From Lawsonibacter hominis (GTDB taxonomy: Bacteria; Bacillota; Clostridia; Oscillospirales; Oscillospiraceae): DNA of 14,450 nt. The position numbers were made by a program, and so were the translations under genes. The stretch spans positions 1 to 14,450 of the forward strand of contig NZ_JACOPP010000045.1 in assembly GCF_014287895.1 (NCBI RefSeq), read 5' to 3'. Positions 6,649 through 13,228 of the stretch are shown piece by piece; the first letter of the stretch is position 1, and each line of letters opens with the position of its first letter. The notes under the pieces are model-generated. The model did no database searches. It worked only from the letters and a program-made list of their open reading frames with translations, and was not told the DNA's origin.

Positions 6649-7734
6649 ATGAAAACAATTGCGATTCTTGGAACTGGAAATATTGCGCAGACACTGGCAA
6701 TTGACCTAAAGTTGAACGGACATGTGGTTCGTCTGTACGCACCTGAATATTTAGGAGATCGCATCAACAACCTACTGGAAAGCCCGAAGCTGGAATCTGT
6801 GGGGGAACTGGTAGGACAGGCTACGTTAGATTTAGTAACAACTGATATTGACAAAGCGGTAACAGGTGCAGACTATATCTGCATTGCAGTACCTGGATAT
6901 CGCCATGTAGAATATGCCAAACTTCTCAAAGGTCACACAACAGCCAGTCAGGTGGTATTCACCTTTAATGCATGTCTGGCATCCCTTGTGTACAAGAAAA
7001 TTTGGGGAGATGACCCTAACTGTCCCATCTTTGCAGATACTGACCTTCCTCCATTTAGCACACGTGTAATTGCTCCCGGAAGAATACAGCTTTTTGAACG
7101 TCACCTGGGCGGCATCGCCTTTTTCCCCGCATCCGTGGCAGAGAAATACTATGATGAGATCTATAGTGAATTTTATGCATTCCCTAAGCTCTATAAGGAT
7201 GTGCTTGAGTGTTCCTTGAGCTTGATTAACCCATGTGTTCATCCGGGCGCCTGCCTAGTAAATTTGAGCAATATCGAAAAACCAGATACAAATTTTTTCC
7301 TTTATGAGCACGGCTTTACGCCTTCTGGTATTAAAATCGACCTGCACCTTAATGAGGAGCGGCTCCAACTAGGGAAGGCCTTGGGCTATGACGATTTACA
7401 TGCCCTTGAAGATTTCGCTGGTGTTCAAGGTAAATTGAAGTGGGAAGATCTCTACGCGATGGGACACGGTTGCTATGCGCTTACTTCTATTGCGGGCCCA
7501 AACTCGATTTTTGATCGTTATCTCACCGAGGACGTACCAGTTGACCTGGTATGCTGGTCTTCTATTGCCGCACAAATTGGAGTTCCCACTCCCGTTACAG
7601 ACGCACTTATTACTTTAGTAGGGGTCATCCATGGCGAAGACTGGGCATCTAAGGGCAGAACCGCAGTTGAGCTCGGTCTTTCCGGAAAATCTGCGTCCCA
7701 AATCGTAAAATTTGTGCGTGAAGGGCATTTTTAA
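6649..7734 (+). CDS. Octopine/nopaline-type opine dehydrogenase
   Basis: 361 residues from ATG 6649, with GAAAGGA eight nt upstream; a longer in-frame start at 6577 lacks a good site. The N-terminus is a Rossmann fold with GTGNIA at 8-13. The C-terminal half matches the octopine dehydrogenase domain: NPCVHPG at 194-200 with the likely catalytic H198, and EDVPVDLVCW followed by GVPTP. Family enzymes reversibly interconvert an N-(carboxyalkyl) amino acid and an amino acid plus a 2-oxo acid, with NAD(P). It lies 137 nt downstream of the transporter and probably on the same transcript. With ammonia-lyases and no opine-metallophore synthesis genes nearby, I infer the oxidative (catabolic) direction. 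The actual substrate is unknown. Confidence 0.83.
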   Translation: MKTIAILGTGNIAQTLAIDLKLNGHVVRLYAPEYLGDRINNLLESPKLESVGELVGQATLDLVTTDIDKAVTGADYICIAVPGYRHVEYAKLLKGHTTASQVVFTFNACLASLVYKKIWGDDPNCPIFADTDLPPFSTRVIAPGRIQLFERHLGGIAFFPASVAEKYYDEIYSEFYAFPKLYKDVLECSLSLINPCVHPGACLVNLSNIEKPDTNFFLYEHGFTPSGIKIDLHLNEERLQLGKALGYDDLHALEDFAGVQGKLKWEDLYAMGHGCYALTSIAGPNSIFDRYLTEDVPVDLVCWSSIAAQIGVPTPVTDALITLVGVIHGEDWASKGRTAVELGLSGKSASQIVKFVREGHF

Positions 7735-7798
7735 CCCTCATTGGCATTTGCGGAAATTTTATGGGTAAGCGTCAAATCTGCTCCGCATAGAAGCAATA

Positions 7799-7832
7799 GA
7801 GCCTGGGCTGACTGTTTGGTCAACCCAGGCTC
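7799..7832. terminator. Hairpin between convergent opine dehydrogenase and DUF6076 genes
   Basis: GAGCCTGGG-C-TGAC (7799-7812) pairs with GTCA-A-CCCAGGCTC (7819-7832), giving 13 base pairs with one mismatch. It lies between two convergent genes. No strong T-tract follows on either strand, so it may be a bidirectional or Rho-assisted terminator. It also marks the right boundary of the low-GC cargo. Confidence 0.55.
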
Positions 7833-7840
7833 CCCGCTTC

Positions 7841-8809
7841 TCATGACAGCTTCAGCCACGCCTGGAACTCCTCCAGGGTCAGCTCGCCCCGCTCACAGGC
7901 GTCTTTTTTCTCCCGGGCCCTGGCGCTCCACTCGTAGAACACCGCCGGATCGATCCGCTTGGCCTTGATCCAGGCGAAGCGTTTTTTGTACTCTCTGCGG
8001 TAGACCTTGAACACCTCGTCCCCGCTCTTGTTTCTGTTCCAGAGAACGATGGCGCCGATCTCCTTGCAGGTGCGGCCCTTGCTGTCCCGGGTCACCTCGC
8101 AGTATTCCGCGTTTGGCCGGCCGGTGAGGGCGAACCAGTGGCCGCAGTTCTTGCACATCCGCATTTTGATCTCCCGCTTGAGGCACTCCCGCACGCTGAA
8201 GTCAATGAGGTCGTAGATGCTTTCGGGATGCAGAACTTCCAGAAAGCCCCGGCCCTCCGCCCGCTCAAAATCCACAAGCTGGGGGCGGAAGTGGAACACC
8301 TTCAGCGGGTCGCGCTCTCCCTGGGCGTAGTAGTCCTCCAGCTTTTTGTCCAGAGAGCCCTTGCGTCCGTCCATGTCCAGTGCCTCCTGGATCAGGCCCA
8401 GCACCTGGTTTTGTATCGTGTAGACGTTGCTGGGGATGTGGGTGATCTCCTTGTGGGGCAGCAGGTCAAGGATATTCTCGTAGCTCCGCCTCCGGGCCTC
8501 CCGGAGCCGCGCCCGCCACTCCAGGCGGAGCAGCTGGAAGTAGATGTGGCTGTCCGCCAGCTCGTCCAGCAGCGGAAGAAGCTGCCGGGCACAGCTCTCC
8601 TCCCTGGTGCGGTACAGCTCCCTAAGCAGCTTGTCAAACCGCTTGATCTGTCCGTCATAGTCCCAGATGTCCAGATACAATAACCGCAGCAGGCTTTCCG
8701 GGAACGGGAAGTCTTTTTTTGTGAGCGGTGTCCGGCTGTCCCCCGTCTCCCCATAGAGGAAATATTCCCTGCCGTCAGCGAGATACGTCTTGAATATATA
8801 GTCCGGCAT
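7841..8809 (-). CDS. DUF6076-like zinc-ribbon protein
   Basis: 322 residues, mostly charged and helical. The C-terminal third carries CKNCGHWFALTGRPNAEYC and then RTCKEIGA, a four-cysteine zinc-binding pattern resembling CGNR-type zinc fingers and the tail of DUF6076 proteins. Such proteins are frequent in Firmicute integrative elements, but their role is unknown; nucleic acid binding is a fair guess. It is transcribed divergently from the replication/mobilization genes, and ATG 8809 begins MPDYIFKTYLADG. Codons are strongly GC-rich at third positions, like the mobilization genes and unlike the adjacent opine dehydrogenase, which places it in the element backbone. The family name is from memory. 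Confidence 0.72.
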   Translation of the reverse strand: MPDYIFKTYLADGREYFLYGETGDSRTPLTKKDFPFPESLLRLLYLDIWDYDGQIKRFDKLLRELYRTREESCARQLLPLLDELADSHIYFQLLRLEWRARLREARRRSYENILDLLPHKEITHIPSNVYTIQNQVLGLIQEALDMDGRKGSLDKKLEDYYAQGERDPLKVFHFRPQLVDFERAEGRGFLEVLHPESIYDLIDFSVRECLKREIKMRMCKNCGHWFALTGRPNAEYCEVTRDSKGRTCKEIGAIVLWNRNKSGDEVFKVYRREYKKRFAWIKAKRIDPAVFYEWSARAREKKDACERGELTLEEFQAWLKLS

Positions 8810-8858
8810 GGTACATCACTCCAATAGACTGAACGTTAGGTGCAATCTTTTATCAGAC

Positions 8859-8887
8859 TTGACAGTAGGCGCAAAACCTGTTATGCT
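8859..8887 (+). promoter_or_regulatory. Promoter of the winged-helix/excisionase-like genes
   Basis: A perfect -35 TTGACA (8859-8864), a 17-bp spacer and TATGCT (8882-8887) form a good sigma-A-type promoter. It points at the winged-helix gene at 9045, leaving an untranslated leader of about 150 nt. The inverted repeat just downstream is a candidate operator. Confidence 0.65.
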
Positions 8888-8896
8888 AAATATAGT

Positions 8897-8924
8897 CTAA
8901 TTAAGATAATTTTATTTTAATTAG
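8897..8924. repeat. AT-rich inverted repeat downstream of a promoter (candidate operator)
   Basis: CTAATTAA (8897-8904) and TTAATTAG (8917-8924) are perfect inverted repeats 12 nt apart, starting about where transcription from the upstream promoter would begin. A regulator binding site controlling the transfer genes is plausible (inference). Confidence 0.5.
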
Positions 8925-8966
8925 TCTACATCGCAAAGAGGAAAAAGTCAATCACGAGTTTGCCGT

Positions 8967-9041
8967 ATGGCCGGCGGCAAGGAGAAGTATCCACAACAGC
9001 TGCGGCGGAGTGACTGCTCCGCCGGGAAAGGGAACAGGTGA
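8967..9041 (+). CDS. Possible 24-residue leader peptide
   Basis: A short frame starts at ATG 8967 and stops at TGA 9039-9041, four nt before the TTG start of the winged-helix gene. It covers a perfect hairpin, CGGCGGAG (9003-9010) with CTCCGCCG (9017-9024), so its translation would open that structure. It has no clear ribosome binding site. Translational coupling or attenuation is speculative; a chance frame is quite possible. Confidence 0.28.
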   Translation: MAGGKEKYPQQLRRSDCSAGKGNR

Positions 9042-9044
9042 ACA

Positions 9045-9470
9045 TTGCGCTTCCAGAGATGGAACAAGCAGGTGAAATTCACACACTTTTTCTCACTCCC
9101 CAATGAGATCTTTCTGCTGGGGCTGGCGCATGGAGAGCTGGCGGTCTACTGCTATCTGAAGTATCTGGAGGACCGCAGGACCCATCAGTGCTGGCCCAGC
9201 TATCAGAACATCGGGAAAGCGGTGGGCATGAGTGAGAACACCGTGCGCAAGTATGTGGCCAAGCTGGAGGAGCGAGGACTTATTGCGACAGCGTACACCA
9301 CCATGCGCGCAAAAGACGGGCGGCCCATGAATGGGCATTTGATGTACACCATCCGTCCATTCCACGAGATAGTCAACGCCTACTACCGCACTCAGCTGGA
9401 AGGTCTGGAACTGCAAAACCAGCGGATGCACGCGGCGGTTCCCTCTCAAAAGGGGGTGCCTGCGCAGTGA
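9045..9470 (+). CDS. Winged-helix DNA-binding protein (HTH_36-like) of the element
   Basis: 141 residues starting at TTG 9045, since the frame is closed by TGA just upstream and the protein reads MRFQRWNKQVKFTHFFSLPN from there. Residues about 20-80 form a winged helix: LPNEIFLLGLAHGELAVYCY, then CWPSYQNIGKAVGMSENTV and RKYVAKLEERGLIA. This is the HTH_36/replication-initiator type common at the start of mobilization operons in Firmicute elements. It probably binds element DNA for replication, relaxosome formation or regulation. A GTGA overlap couples it to the next gene. Confidence 0.78.
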   Translation: MRFQRWNKQVKFTHFFSLPNEIFLLGLAHGELAVYCYLKYLEDRRTHQCWPSYQNIGKAVGMSENTVRKYVAKLEERGLIATAYTTMRAKDGRPMNGHLMYTIRPFHEIVNAYYRTQLEGLELQNQRMHAAVPSQKGVPAQ

Positions 9471-9676
9471 TCACGCCAGAGTACAAGAGCTATGACGAAC
9501 TACCGCTGTTCCTCAGCGCGAAAATGGTGGCACAGGTGCTGGGTGTGTCCCCATCCAGCGGATACGAGCTGATGCACGAGCCGGACTTCCCGGTGCTGAA
9601 GGTAGGCAGCCGGATAGTCGTGCCAAAGGAGCAGTTCATCCGTTGGGTGCAGGAGCACACCAAAGGCAGTACCTAA
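9467..9676 (+). CDS. Excisionase-like small DNA-binding protein
   Basis: 69 residues from GTG 9467, which overlaps the preceding stop (9468-9470) as GTGA, indicating translational coupling. The sequence LFLSAKMVAQVLGVSPSSGY, then FPVLKVGSRIVVPKEQFIRW, is the helix-turn-helix plus wing of the MerR-like excisionase/AlpA group. In an element with a tyrosine integrase such a protein is expected to bend DNA at the ends and bias recombination toward excision, though it may instead regulate transcription. Confidence 0.78.
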   Translation: MITPEYKSYDELPLFLSAKMVAQVLGVSPSSGYELMHEPDFPVLKVGSRIVVPKEQFIRWVQEHTKGST

Positions 9677-9915
9677 AGTATACTCCGAACTCCAGCCCAC
9701 AAACGGTCCGTGTGCGCCTTTGTAGCCCCTGCGTGTCTCGATCAGGGGAGGGGCAGAGTCACTGCCCCTCCCCAGGCTTCTGGGGGCGGTTGGAGGGCAC
9801 GGTTTTACCCACCCTCGGGTGGGGCAAGCAGAGCATTTGGCTTGCCGCGAGCGGCCGCCAAACGCATTTTGCGGGCAGAAGCCCGCACCCACTTTCCCGT
9901 CGGGGCCACTCCACT

Positions 9916-9990
9916 GGGCTAATTGATAACAATCTGATAACAGTGGCCGGTTACACTGGCTATCCACGAAAAGATCTGGTATGGTGTGCT
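9916..9990 (+). repeat. 75-nt leader repeat, copy A (before mobC)
   Basis: Aligns without gaps to 11964-12038 upstream of the integrase; I count 55 of 75 identical positions. The strongest block is TGGCTATCCACGA. Copy A contains TGATAAC twice, 11 bp apart, and its last part forms the left arm of the hairpin at 9969-10025. Confidence 0.6.
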
Positions 9991-10026
9991 TCCCAGCGAT
10001 GGGGACACGCCATACCAGATCTTTTT
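9969..10026 (+). terminator. Long hairpin with T-run just before mobC
   Basis: AAAAGATCTGGTATGG (9969-9984) pairs perfectly with CCATACCAGATCTTTT (10010-10025), extendable by four pairs including one wobble. Its right arm ends in a run of five T's, so it resembles an intrinsic terminator, yet the mobC ribosome binding site starts two bases later. It may be an attenuator limiting read-through into the transfer genes, or an oriT stem. Confidence 0.55.
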
Positions 10027-10040
10027 CGGAGGTGAAATTC

Positions 10041-10400
10041 ATGGCAGAGAGGACAAGAAATCAGGTGGTTGCTTTCCGGGTGACCAATGCGGAACGACGG
10101 CAGATTAACACGAAGGTACGCAGATCCGGCCTGAGCCAGCAGGCGTATCTGCTCCAGGTCGCACTGGAGGAACCCATCTGCGTGGTGGAGGAGCTCAAAC
10201 CCATCCTGGCGGAGCTGCGGGGCTGGGGCCGGAACCTGAACCAGCTGACGGTACTGGCCCACAGCGGCCGGGTGCAGACGGTGTACCTGCAGGAGCTCAC
10301 TGCGGCCTTGGCTAAAACCTATGAGGCGGTGAACTGCCTGCTGACAGAGAAAGACGGGGTGATCTCCTGTGGCGACATGCAGCTTCATCAAAGAGAGTAA
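10041..10400 (+). CDS. mobC: MobC-like relaxosome accessory protein
   Basis: 119 residues from ATG 10041, with GGAGGTG at 10028-10034. The N-terminal part, QVVAFRVTNAERRQINTKVR, looks like a ribbon-helix-helix-type DNA-binding region. The central LRGWGRNLNQLTVLAHSG matches the MobC family hallmark (G-x-N-L-N-Q). MobC proteins bind or melt oriT and assist the relaxase. Its 3' end overlaps the relaxase start by 32 nt, typical of a mobilization operon. The gene follows a strong hairpin that may attenuate transcription. Confidence 0.83.
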   Translation: MAERTRNQVVAFRVTNAERRQINTKVRRSGLSQQAYLLQVALEEPICVVEELKPILAELRGWGRNLNQLTVLAHSGRVQTVYLQELTAALAKTYEAVNCLLTEKDGVISCGDMQLHQRE

Positions 10401-11814
10401 GCAGACCGCCGGCGCCATGGGCCGGGTGCTCCGCTACGTCTCCCAGGAGAAAAAGACGGTGGATCTGGACGGGCGGAAGTATCTCTCCGGCGTCAACTGC
10501 GGCGCAGAGGTGGCCCAGCAGAGCTTCATGGCCACCAAGAATCTGTACGGCAAGGCCAGCGGCACGTTCTTTTACCACTACGTCCAGTCCTTCTCTCCGC
10601 AGGAAAATGTGATTCCGGCGGAGGCCCACCAGATCGCCCTGGAGCTGGCGGAGCGGTTCTTCCCCGGCTGTGAGGTGCTGGTGGCCACCCATGTGGATGC
10701 GGAACATCCCCACTCCCACTTCGTGGTCAACTCTGTCCACCCGGACACCGGAAAGAAACTCCACTTCACGCCCAAAACCCTGGAGCAGATGAGGGCGGTC
10801 AGCGACCAGCTCTGTCTGGAGCACGGTCTGTCCACCCTCAAGCCGTATCGGCAGAACCGGCGCACCAAGGGGCTACGCACCGGGGAGTACCGGGCCGCGG
10901 TGCGGGGGAAGAGCTGGAAGTTCCAGCTCATCACCACCGTGGAGGCGGTCATGGAGCTGGCCGGCAGCCAGGAGGAATTCATCCGGGAGATGGAGCGGCG
11001 GGGCTACCGGGTACGCTGGGAGGAAGGTCGCAAGAGTATCACCTACACCACCCCCACCGGGATGAGGTGCCGGGACGACCGGCTGCACGAGGAAAAATTC
11101 AGAAAGGAGAAGATGGAGCATGAATTCCGAATCCGGCAGCATGCAGCGCAACAGTGCGCTGGACATGCTGAAACAGCGGCAGAGGGTGTTCGCCGAGCCG
11201 CCCACCTTGATAGACCAGCAGCCCAACGTCCTCTATACCATGCCTCCCCAGACAGTGGAGCGGCTGGAGGATGTCCTGCGGAAAACCCTGTCGCTCCAGG
11301 AGCGCATCCGGGCCGGGATGGACACCCTGGCCACCAGGGAGAGCCTGGAGCCGCTGGCCACAGCGGCACAGCTGGTGGACTGGCTGGAGCAGGTCGACAA
11401 GATCCATCGGGAGACCTGCCGGGAACTGCGCCGGACGGTCTCGGAAATGAAAGAGCAACAGAAACAGGATGGGAATCGGCGCGAAGAATTTATGAGGCAG
11501 CTCTCCGAGCAGGCCCGGGAGCTACGGGGGGATGGCGAGAAGCTGATGCGCACCTTCCGGAGCTGGGCGGCCCGCACCATCCTGAGTTCCGCGGCGGCAG
11601 CCCTGGTGATCAGCATTCTAGTCTGCCGGCTGCTGATGTGACCGAGGACGTCCTCCACCTGCTGGCCAGGCTGGAGGGCACTGAGGAGGAAGTCATAGAC
11701 GCCACCGTGCTCCGTCAACACGGCGATCGGAAAGCCCTGGCCAGGGAGCAGAGAAAGAAGATCGCCCTGGGCCACAAGGCCGATGACCACGAACAAGGAC
11801 AGCAGATGGGCTGA
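10369..11814 (+). CDS. MOBP-type relaxase (N-terminal domain certain, C-terminal extent doubtful)
   Basis: The frame starts at GTG 10369 (MATCSFIKES) and overlaps mobC. The relaxase domain occupies about residues 1-250. THVDAEHPHSHFVVN supplies the H-x-D-x-x-H-x-H-x-H metal motif (H108, D110, H113, H115, H117), and Y23 is a candidate nicking tyrosine. The protein would nick oriT and pilot the strand. After about residue 255 the frame turns into alanine/glycine/proline/arginine-rich low-quality sequence, because a better gene (11120-11641) runs in another frame there. The final 58 codons again look real but are better explained as a separate gene starting at GTG 11638. The genuine relaxase may end near 11120-11180 in relatives, having lost its stop here, or a frameshift may join it to the +2 frame. 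Confidence 0.75.
   Translation: MATCSFIKESKQTAGAMGRVLRYVSQEKKTVDLDGRKYLSGVNCGAEVAQQSFMATKNLYGKASGTFFYHYVQSFSPQENVIPAEAHQIALELAERFFPGCEVLVATHVDAEHPHSHFVVNSVHPDTGKKLHFTPKTLEQMRAVSDQLCLEHGLSTLKPYRQNRRTKGLRTGEYRAAVRGKSWKFQLITTVEAVMELAGSQEEFIREMERRGYRVRWEEGRKSITYTTPTGMRCRDDRLHEEKFRKEKMEHEFRIRQHAAQQCAGHAETAAEGVRRAAHLDRPAAQRPLYHASPDSGAAGGCPAENPVAPGAHPGRDGHPGHQGEPGAAGHSGTAGGLAGAGRQDPSGDLPGTAPDGLGNERATETGWESARRIYEAALRAGPGATGGWREADAHLPELGGPHHPEFRGGSPGDQHSSLPAADVTEDVLHLLARLEGTEEEVIDATVLRQHGDRKALAREQRKKIALGHKADDHEQGQQMG
11120..11641 (+). CDS. Coiled-coil protein with C-terminal membrane anchor, overlapping the relaxase frame
   Basis: 173 residues from ATG 11120, with AAGGAG ten nt upstream. The composition is typical of real protein, unlike the relaxase frame across the same bases. 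It has a charged helical middle (VDWLEQVDKIHRETCRELRR and onward, about residues 90-145) likely to form a coiled coil, and a single C-terminal transmembrane segment (ILSSAAAALVISILVCRLL, about 153-172). The position after the relaxase suggests a relaxosome-to-membrane role like plasmid MobB proteins (inference). Its stop overlaps the GTG of the next gene. Confidence 0.65.
   Translation: MNSESGSMQRNSALDMLKQRQRVFAEPPTLIDQQPNVLYTMPPQTVERLEDVLRKTLSLQERIRAGMDTLATRESLEPLATAAQLVDWLEQVDKIHRETCRELRRTVSEMKEQQKQDGNRREEFMRQLSEQARELRGDGEKLMRTFRSWAARTILSSAAAALVISILVCRLLM
11638..11814 (+). CDS. Small conserved-looking protein at the end of the mob operon
   Basis: 58 residues starting at GTG 11638, which overlaps the preceding TGA as GTGA, the same coupling seen at 9467. 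The sequence is charged and protein-like, with DVLHLLARLEGTEEEVIDAT and KKIALGHKADDHEQ. The second stretch reminds me of small proteins following relaxases in related Firmicute elements (memory, not searched). It shares its frame with the upstream relaxase only because no stop intervenes. Function unknown. Confidence 0.55.
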   Translation: MTEDVLHLLARLEGTEEEVIDATVLRQHGDRKALAREQRKKIALGHKADDHEQGQQMG

Positions 11815-11823
11815 TAAAAGCCC

Positions 11824-11864
11824 CAGTCTCCGCACTAAAATTCGGTGCGGAGACTGGCTTCTTT
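11824..11864 (+). terminator. Terminator of the mobilization operon
   Basis: CAGTCTCCGCAC (11824-11835) pairs perfectly with GTGCGGAGACTG (11845-11856), followed by GCTTCTTTA. It begins about 10 nt after the last mob-operon stop. Confidence 0.82.
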
Positions 11865-11963
11865 AGGGATTGCCCACTCAAATTCTGCGCCGCTATAAAA
11901 CAAAGAGAACGGCTTTCTCCCCGGGTGGAAAGTAATACACCGTTGACAAAGAGATCTCCTCTT

Positions 11964-12038
11964 GGGCGAATTGAAAACAGTTTGATAACTCTGAGCTTTT
12001 GGTATGGCTATCCACGAGAAGGTGTGGTATGTTGTGTT
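11964..12038 (+). repeat. 75-nt leader repeat, copy B (before the integrase)
   Basis: Ungapped match to 9916-9990 (55 of 75 by hand count). It ends about 20 nt before the integrase start codon and contains the conserved GGCTATCCACGA block, but lacks the partner arm needed for copy A's hairpin. The stretch 11865-12059 otherwise holds no gene. Confidence 0.6.
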
Positions 12039-12059
12039 GCTGCAAAGGAGGCGATCATC

Positions 12060-13211
12060 ATGGCAAAGAAACGGGCCAACGGCGAAGGGAACATCCGCAA
12101 GCGGAAGGACGGGCGCTGGGAGGGCCGATATACCGCTGGATACGATGCCAAAACCGGCAAGCGGATCATCAAGAACGTACTGGGTAAAACCCAGGCGGAG
12201 GTCAAGGAGAAGCTCAAGGCGGCGCTGGAGGAGGTCAAGGGCATCGATGTAACTCGCTCTGAGGACTACACCGTAGCCACCTGGCTGCGGACCTGGTATG
12301 AGCTCTACGCCAAGCCCAACGTCCGCACCGCGACAGCCAATCGCTACGAGCTGATCATCGAGAGCTACACCATTCCGCACATCGGGAACGTCAAGCTGAA
12401 GAAACTGACCACCCGGCACCTGCAGAAGCTCTACAAAGAGTTATTGGAGGGCGGCAGAATACACATCGGAAAGAATCAGAACAAGGGGCTCAGCACCACC
12501 ACCGTCCGCAGCGTCCACCTGATGCTCCACTGTGCCCTGGATCGGGCAGTGAAGGAGCGGCTGATCCCCCGCAACCCCAGTGAGGACTGCATCGTGCCCA
12601 AGCCCCGGAAGCTGGACATGAAAATCCTGCCGCCGGAGCACATCCACGCCTATCTGGAGGCCGCCCAAGCGCGAGGGCTCCTGCCCATGTTCTATCTGGA
12701 ATTGGCCAGCGGCCTGCGGAAGGGGGAGCTGGTGGCCCTGCGGTGGGAGGATGTGGACATCCAAAGCAGAACCATCTCGGTGAGCCGGCAGTATGTCCGC
12801 AACCCGGACGGCTCCCTGGAGCTGACCCGGCCCAAGACGGAGAACTCGGTACGGCTGGTGTCCATCCCCCAGGCAGCGGTGGAACTGCTGCTCCAGGAAC
12901 ACGGCAAGCACCCGGAGAACCCCTACCTGTTCCCCTCTCCCCTCACCGGCGAGATGTACCACCCGGACTCGGTAGTCAACCTACATAAGAAGATCCTGAA
13001 GGACGCCGGACTGGAGCATATCAGGTTCCACGATCTCCGGCACACTTTTGCAACCACGGCGCTGCAAAACGGCGTAGATGTGAAAACCGTATCCAGCATG
13101 CTGGGCCACTTCGATGCAGGGTTTACCCTGCGGACCTACACCCACGCCACCCGGCAGAAGCAGGACGAGGCAGCCGCCACTATGGGCAGCTTTATGGAAC
13201 AGGTTCGCTAA
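12060..13211 (+). CDS. int: Tyrosine recombinase (integrase) of the element
   Basis: 383 residues from ATG 12060, with AAAGGAGG just upstream; the frame is open earlier but only through the leader repeat. Residues about 8-45 (GEGNIRKRKDGRWEGRYTAG) form the N-terminal arm-binding domain of Tn916-type integrases, and 68-160 the SAM-like core-binding domain. The catalytic set is R220 (ASGLRKGE), K259 (RPKTEN), H324 and R327 (HDLRHTF), H350 (MLGH) and nucleophile Y360 (LRTYTHA), all present. The gene lies 180 nt from the right attachment site and reads toward it. It should catalyse site-specific integration into, and excision from, the tRNA-Thr 3' end. It looks intact. Confidence 0.93.
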   Translation: MAKKRANGEGNIRKRKDGRWEGRYTAGYDAKTGKRIIKNVLGKTQAEVKEKLKAALEEVKGIDVTRSEDYTVATWLRTWYELYAKPNVRTATANRYELIIESYTIPHIGNVKLKKLTTRHLQKLYKELLEGGRIHIGKNQNKGLSTTTVRSVHLMLHCALDRAVKERLIPRNPSEDCIVPKPRKLDMKILPPEHIHAYLEAAQARGLLPMFYLELASGLRKGELVALRWEDVDIQSRTISVSRQYVRNPDGSLELTRPKTENSVRLVSIPQAAVELLLQEHGKHPENPYLFPSPLTGEMYHPDSVVNLHKKILKDAGLEHIRFHDLRHTFATTALQNGVDVKTVSSMLGHFDAGFTLRTYTHATRQKQDEAAATMGSFMEQVR

Positions 13212-13228
13212 AAGCAGAAAGAAAAATA

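Larger units (their letters stand above)
9677..10026. other. Hairpin-rich noncoding region, candidate oriT or structured leader
   Basis: About 350 nt without a credible gene but crowded with inverted repeats. They are CCCCTG/CAGGGG (9726-9731, 9743-9748); GGGGAGGGGCAG/CTGCCCCTCCCC (9745-9756, 9762-9773), which competes with the first; CCCACCC/GGGTGGG (9808-9814, 9817-9823); GGCAAGC/GCTTGCC (9823-9829, 9840-9846); TGCGGGC/GCCCGCA (9870-9876, 9881-9887); and a 16-bp stem at 9969-10025. Directly upstream of mobC and relaxase genes, this is the usual place for an origin of transfer. The nick site cannot be placed from sequence alone. Confidence 0.55.

Noticed and set aside
6649..7734. Opine metallophore (staphylopine-like) biosynthesis
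   Set aside because: Such loci pair the dehydrogenase with a nicotianamine synthase-like enzyme, usually with metal ABC transporters or exporters; here the partners are ammonia-lyases and a YkvI-type carrier.
11925..12059. 45-codon N-terminal extension of the integrase
   Set aside because: The ATG at 12060 has a strong ribosome binding site and starts the usual MAKKR...GEGNIR sequence; the upstream part is the leader repeat, kept as a DNA/RNA feature.
7841..13211. Many long frames antisense or out of frame to the backbone genes
   Set aside because: They are products of high-GC coding DNA with few stops and lack recognizable domains; the sense genes explain the sequence.
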